Made by a program: the position numbers and the translations under genes. 7,151 nucleotides of DNA from Candidatus Bathyarchaeota archaeon (GTDB lineage Archaea > Thermoproteota > Bathyarchaeia > Bathyarchaeales > Bathyarchaeaceae). The notes below the pieces were generated by a model. It searched no databases. It worked only from the letters and a program-made list of their open reading frames with translations, and was not told where the DNA came from. Where the stretch lies: positions 234,619-241,769 of the forward strand of contig CP070709.1 of the NCBI GenBank assembly GCA_020350305.1. Direction: 5' to 3'. This document shows, one piece after another, positions 5,795 to 7,151 of this stretch (position 1 is the stretch's first letter; each line of letters begins with the position of its first letter).

Positions 5795-5801
5795 AGAGGT
5801 G
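5795..5801 (+). promoter_or_regulatory. Ribosome binding site deciding the porA start
   Basis: AGAGGTG lies 8 bases before ATG at 5810. A GTG at 5801 is in frame but shares its first base with this site, so it cannot be the start that the site serves. Confidence 0.75.
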
Positions 5802-5809
5802 TGCTTAAG

Positions 5810-7039
5810 ATGGCAGTAGCTAAACAAAATTTGCGAGCAATGAACGGAGACGAAGCAGTAGCCTACGCCGTGAAACAGTCAGATGTGGATGTGGTAGCCG
5901 CATACCCAATAACGCCACAAACCATAATCGTTGAAAGATTCAGCGAGTATGTACACAATGGAGAAGTAGACACAGAATTTGTATGCACAGAATCCGAGCA
6001 CAGTGCTCTGAGCATGTCTCTAGCGGCTTCAGCCACGGGAGCGAGGGTGTTCACCGCATCAGCGTCAGCTGGTCTTGCATTGATGCACGAGATTCTTTAC
6101 GTGACGTCTGGTTGCAGAGCCCCTGTTGTAATGGCTATTGCGAACCGTGCTCTTTCTGCGCCGATCAATATACACTGCGATCACAGTGACAGCATGGTGG
6201 AACGAGACGCAGGCTGGATACAGATTTACGTTGAAAACTCTCAAGAAGCCTACGATTCTACCTTGCAGGCGTTCAGGATAGCTGAGCACTCGGATCTGCT
6301 CTTGCCTGCTATGGTAATGCTGGACGCTTTCTTCCTTAGCCACACGCTGGAAAGCGTTAACATTTTGGCTGATGAAACGGTCCGCAAGTTCGTTGGAACA
6401 AGAAAGATTCCTCTGATAAGAGGTCATGGGGGTAAACTGGTTCCATTTAAGCTGGATCCGGAAAACCCGATAACGATGGGACCGCTTGATCTGCATGATT
6501 ACTATTTTGAACATAAGAGGCAGCAGGATGAAGCAATGCAGCGAGCGTCGGAAATAATCAAGGAAATACATGATGAATATGCGGAAATAAGTGGACGTAA
6601 GTATGGAAACGGTCTCATTGAGCCTTACCATCTGGAAGACGCAGAAATTGCCACTGTATGTTTAGGGTCAACTGCGGGAACAACCAAGACAGTTGTGGAT
6701 CAGCTTCGTAGTAAAGGAATAAAAGCTGGGTTGCTTCGTTTACGCACTTATCGGCCATATCCAGTAGAAGACATTGTAAACGCGTTGGAGAACGTGAAAG
6801 CCATAGCGGTTATGGACAGGAGCCACAGCTTCGGAGCCCATGGTGGACCAGTATTTCATGAGTTACGTCACGCTCTTTACGATGCTTCAATACATCCACA
6901 CGTAGTTGATTACATATACGGACTCGGTGGGAGAGATATGCCACAAAGCCTCATACATGAAATCTACAAGGATCTGCAAAAAATCCTTGAAACAAAACGA
7001 GTTGAAAAACCAGTGCAATTCATAGGAGTTAGGGAGTAA
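5810..7039 (+). CDS. porA: Pyruvate:ferredoxin oxidoreductase, alpha subunit
   Basis: This 409-residue alpha subunit supplies the pyrimidine-type domain of the thiamine-diphosphate site and the transketolase C-terminal-like domain. It carries YPITPQT at 32-38, followed by IIVERFSEYV and the ESEHSA segment at 61-66, whose acidic residues contact the cofactor in this family. NRALSAPINIHCDHSD at 112-127 and ERDAGWIQIY at 131-140 follow, all hallmarks of pyruvate-type PorA rather than VorA or KorA. The C-terminal domain has VCLGSTAGTT and RTYRPYP, then DRSHSFGAHGGPVF. Length is normal. The segment read ASASAGLALMHE here has Ala where many PorA proteins carry Gln, which is probably neutral. I chose ATG 5810 over the in-frame GTG 5801 because of the ribosome binding site. 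PorB follows after 17 bases. Confidence 0.96.
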   Translation: MAVAKQNLRAMNGDEAVAYAVKQSDVDVVAAYPITPQTIIVERFSEYVHNGEVDTEFVCTESEHSALSMSLAASATGARVFTASASAGLALMHEILYVTSGCRAPVVMAIANRALSAPINIHCDHSDSMVERDAGWIQIYVENSQEAYDSTLQAFRIAEHSDLLLPAMVMLDAFFLSHTLESVNILADETVRKFVGTRKIPLIRGHGGKLVPFKLDPENPITMGPLDLHDYYFEHKRQQDEAMQRASEIIKEIHDEYAEISGRKYGNGLIEPYHLEDAEIATVCLGSTAGTTKTVVDQLRSKGIKAGLLRLRTYRPYPVEDIVNALENVKAIAVMDRSHSFGAHGGPVFHELRHALYDASIHPHVVDYIYGLGGRDMPQSLIHEIYKDLQKILETKRVEKPVQFIGVRE

Positions 7040-7041
7040 AA

Positions 7042-7048
7042 GAGGAGG
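7042..7048 (+). promoter_or_regulatory. Ribosome binding site of porB
   Basis: GAGGAGG lies 8 bases before the ATG at 7057, a strong site that fixes the porB start. Confidence 0.75.
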
Positions 7049-7056
7049 CAGAAAAA

Positions 7057-7151
7057 ATGGCGTCAAAATGGAAATTTACGATAAAGGACTTTGCAAGAAA
7101 ACCTGAAGCTTTTATGTCAGGACATCGAGCTTGTGCAGGATGTGGCCCAGC
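7057..7151 (+). CDS. porB: Pyruvate:ferredoxin oxidoreductase, beta subunit (5' part)
   Basis: Only the first 31 codons are present before the right edge. They read FARKPEAFMSGHRACAGCGP near the edge, the conserved N-terminus of PorB. Cys26 and Cys29 (CAGC) are the first two ligands of the [4Fe-4S] cluster held by this subunit. The missing remainder should carry the diphosphate-binding GDG...N motif of the thiamine site, as in other PorB proteins of about 300 residues. It is the fourth gene of the por operon, so the set of four subunits is complete if the frame continues. Confidence 0.93.
   Translation, partial: MASKWKFTIKDFARKPEAFMSGHRACAGCGP

Noticed and set aside
5159..5827. Minus-strand reading frame of 222 codons opposite porG/porD
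   Set aside because: It runs across two certain genes and their overlap, and its Ser/Pro/Thr-rich composition is typical of a complement of coding sequence.
6065..6631. Minus-strand reading frame of 188 codons opposite porA
   Set aside because: porA is certain in this interval, and the antisense frame lacks a ribosome site and recognisable motifs.
4959..7151. The operon as 2-ketoisovalerate or 2-oxoglutarate oxidoreductase
   Set aside because: PorA has YPITPQT, ESEHSA and the NRALSAPINI/ERDAGWIQ segments of the pyruvate type, and a separate four-cluster-ligand-pair PorD is present. Substrate assignment still rests on family resemblance.

Overview
The window looks like a chromosomal piece of an archaeon. 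It carries a four-subunit (split) pyruvate:ferredoxin oxidoreductase, a TldD/TldE pair of the archaeal size class (about 460 residues each), strong GGAGG/GAGGTG ribosome binding sites, TTG starts and AT-rich BRE/TATA-like boxes about 50 bases before starts rather than -35/-10 promoters. Base composition is moderate, so nothing suggests a halophile. The lineage cannot be fixed from the sequence. An uncultivated anaerobic archaeon (for example Bathyarchaeia or an Asgard group) is my guess and no more.

Layout. Positions 1-151 are a short edge with no certain gene. The minus-strand operon tldD-tldE (2909 down to 152) encodes a putative metallopeptidase pair. The two genes are one base apart, and the tldE ribosome binding site lies inside the last codons of tldD. 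Divergent from it is an MFS exporter of the DHA3/Mef type (3068-4357, plus strand). The 158 bases between the two starts hold two TATA-like boxes, a perfect 18-base dyad between them and a second imperfect palindrome with a CCCCTATA direct repeat. After an intergenic stretch with a 10-base inverted repeat comes a small basic protein of unknown function (4524-4832) with its own promoter-like sequence. From 4890 to the right edge runs the por operon in the order porG-porD-porA-porB. Its TATA-like box sits inside a 15-base palindrome, and porB is cut off after 31 codons.

How the genes work together. PorA/B carry the thiamine-diphosphate chemistry, PorD carries two [4Fe-4S] clusters, and PorG is the gamma subunit. 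Together they should oxidise pyruvate with CoA to acetyl-CoA and CO2 while reducing ferredoxin. TldD carries the HExxxH zinc site and the C-terminal Cys, and TldE is its non-catalytic partner. The exporter and the small protein are not obviously linked to either pathway, although the divergent arrangement leaves shared control with tldDE possible.

The coding content is ordinary. The points most worth a second look are the regulatory DNA (dyads and an AACTTTAA box shared by the exporter and por promoters), several start-codon choices and the orphan small protein. I saw no CRISPR array, insertion sequence, tRNA or rRNA, and no clearly novel system.
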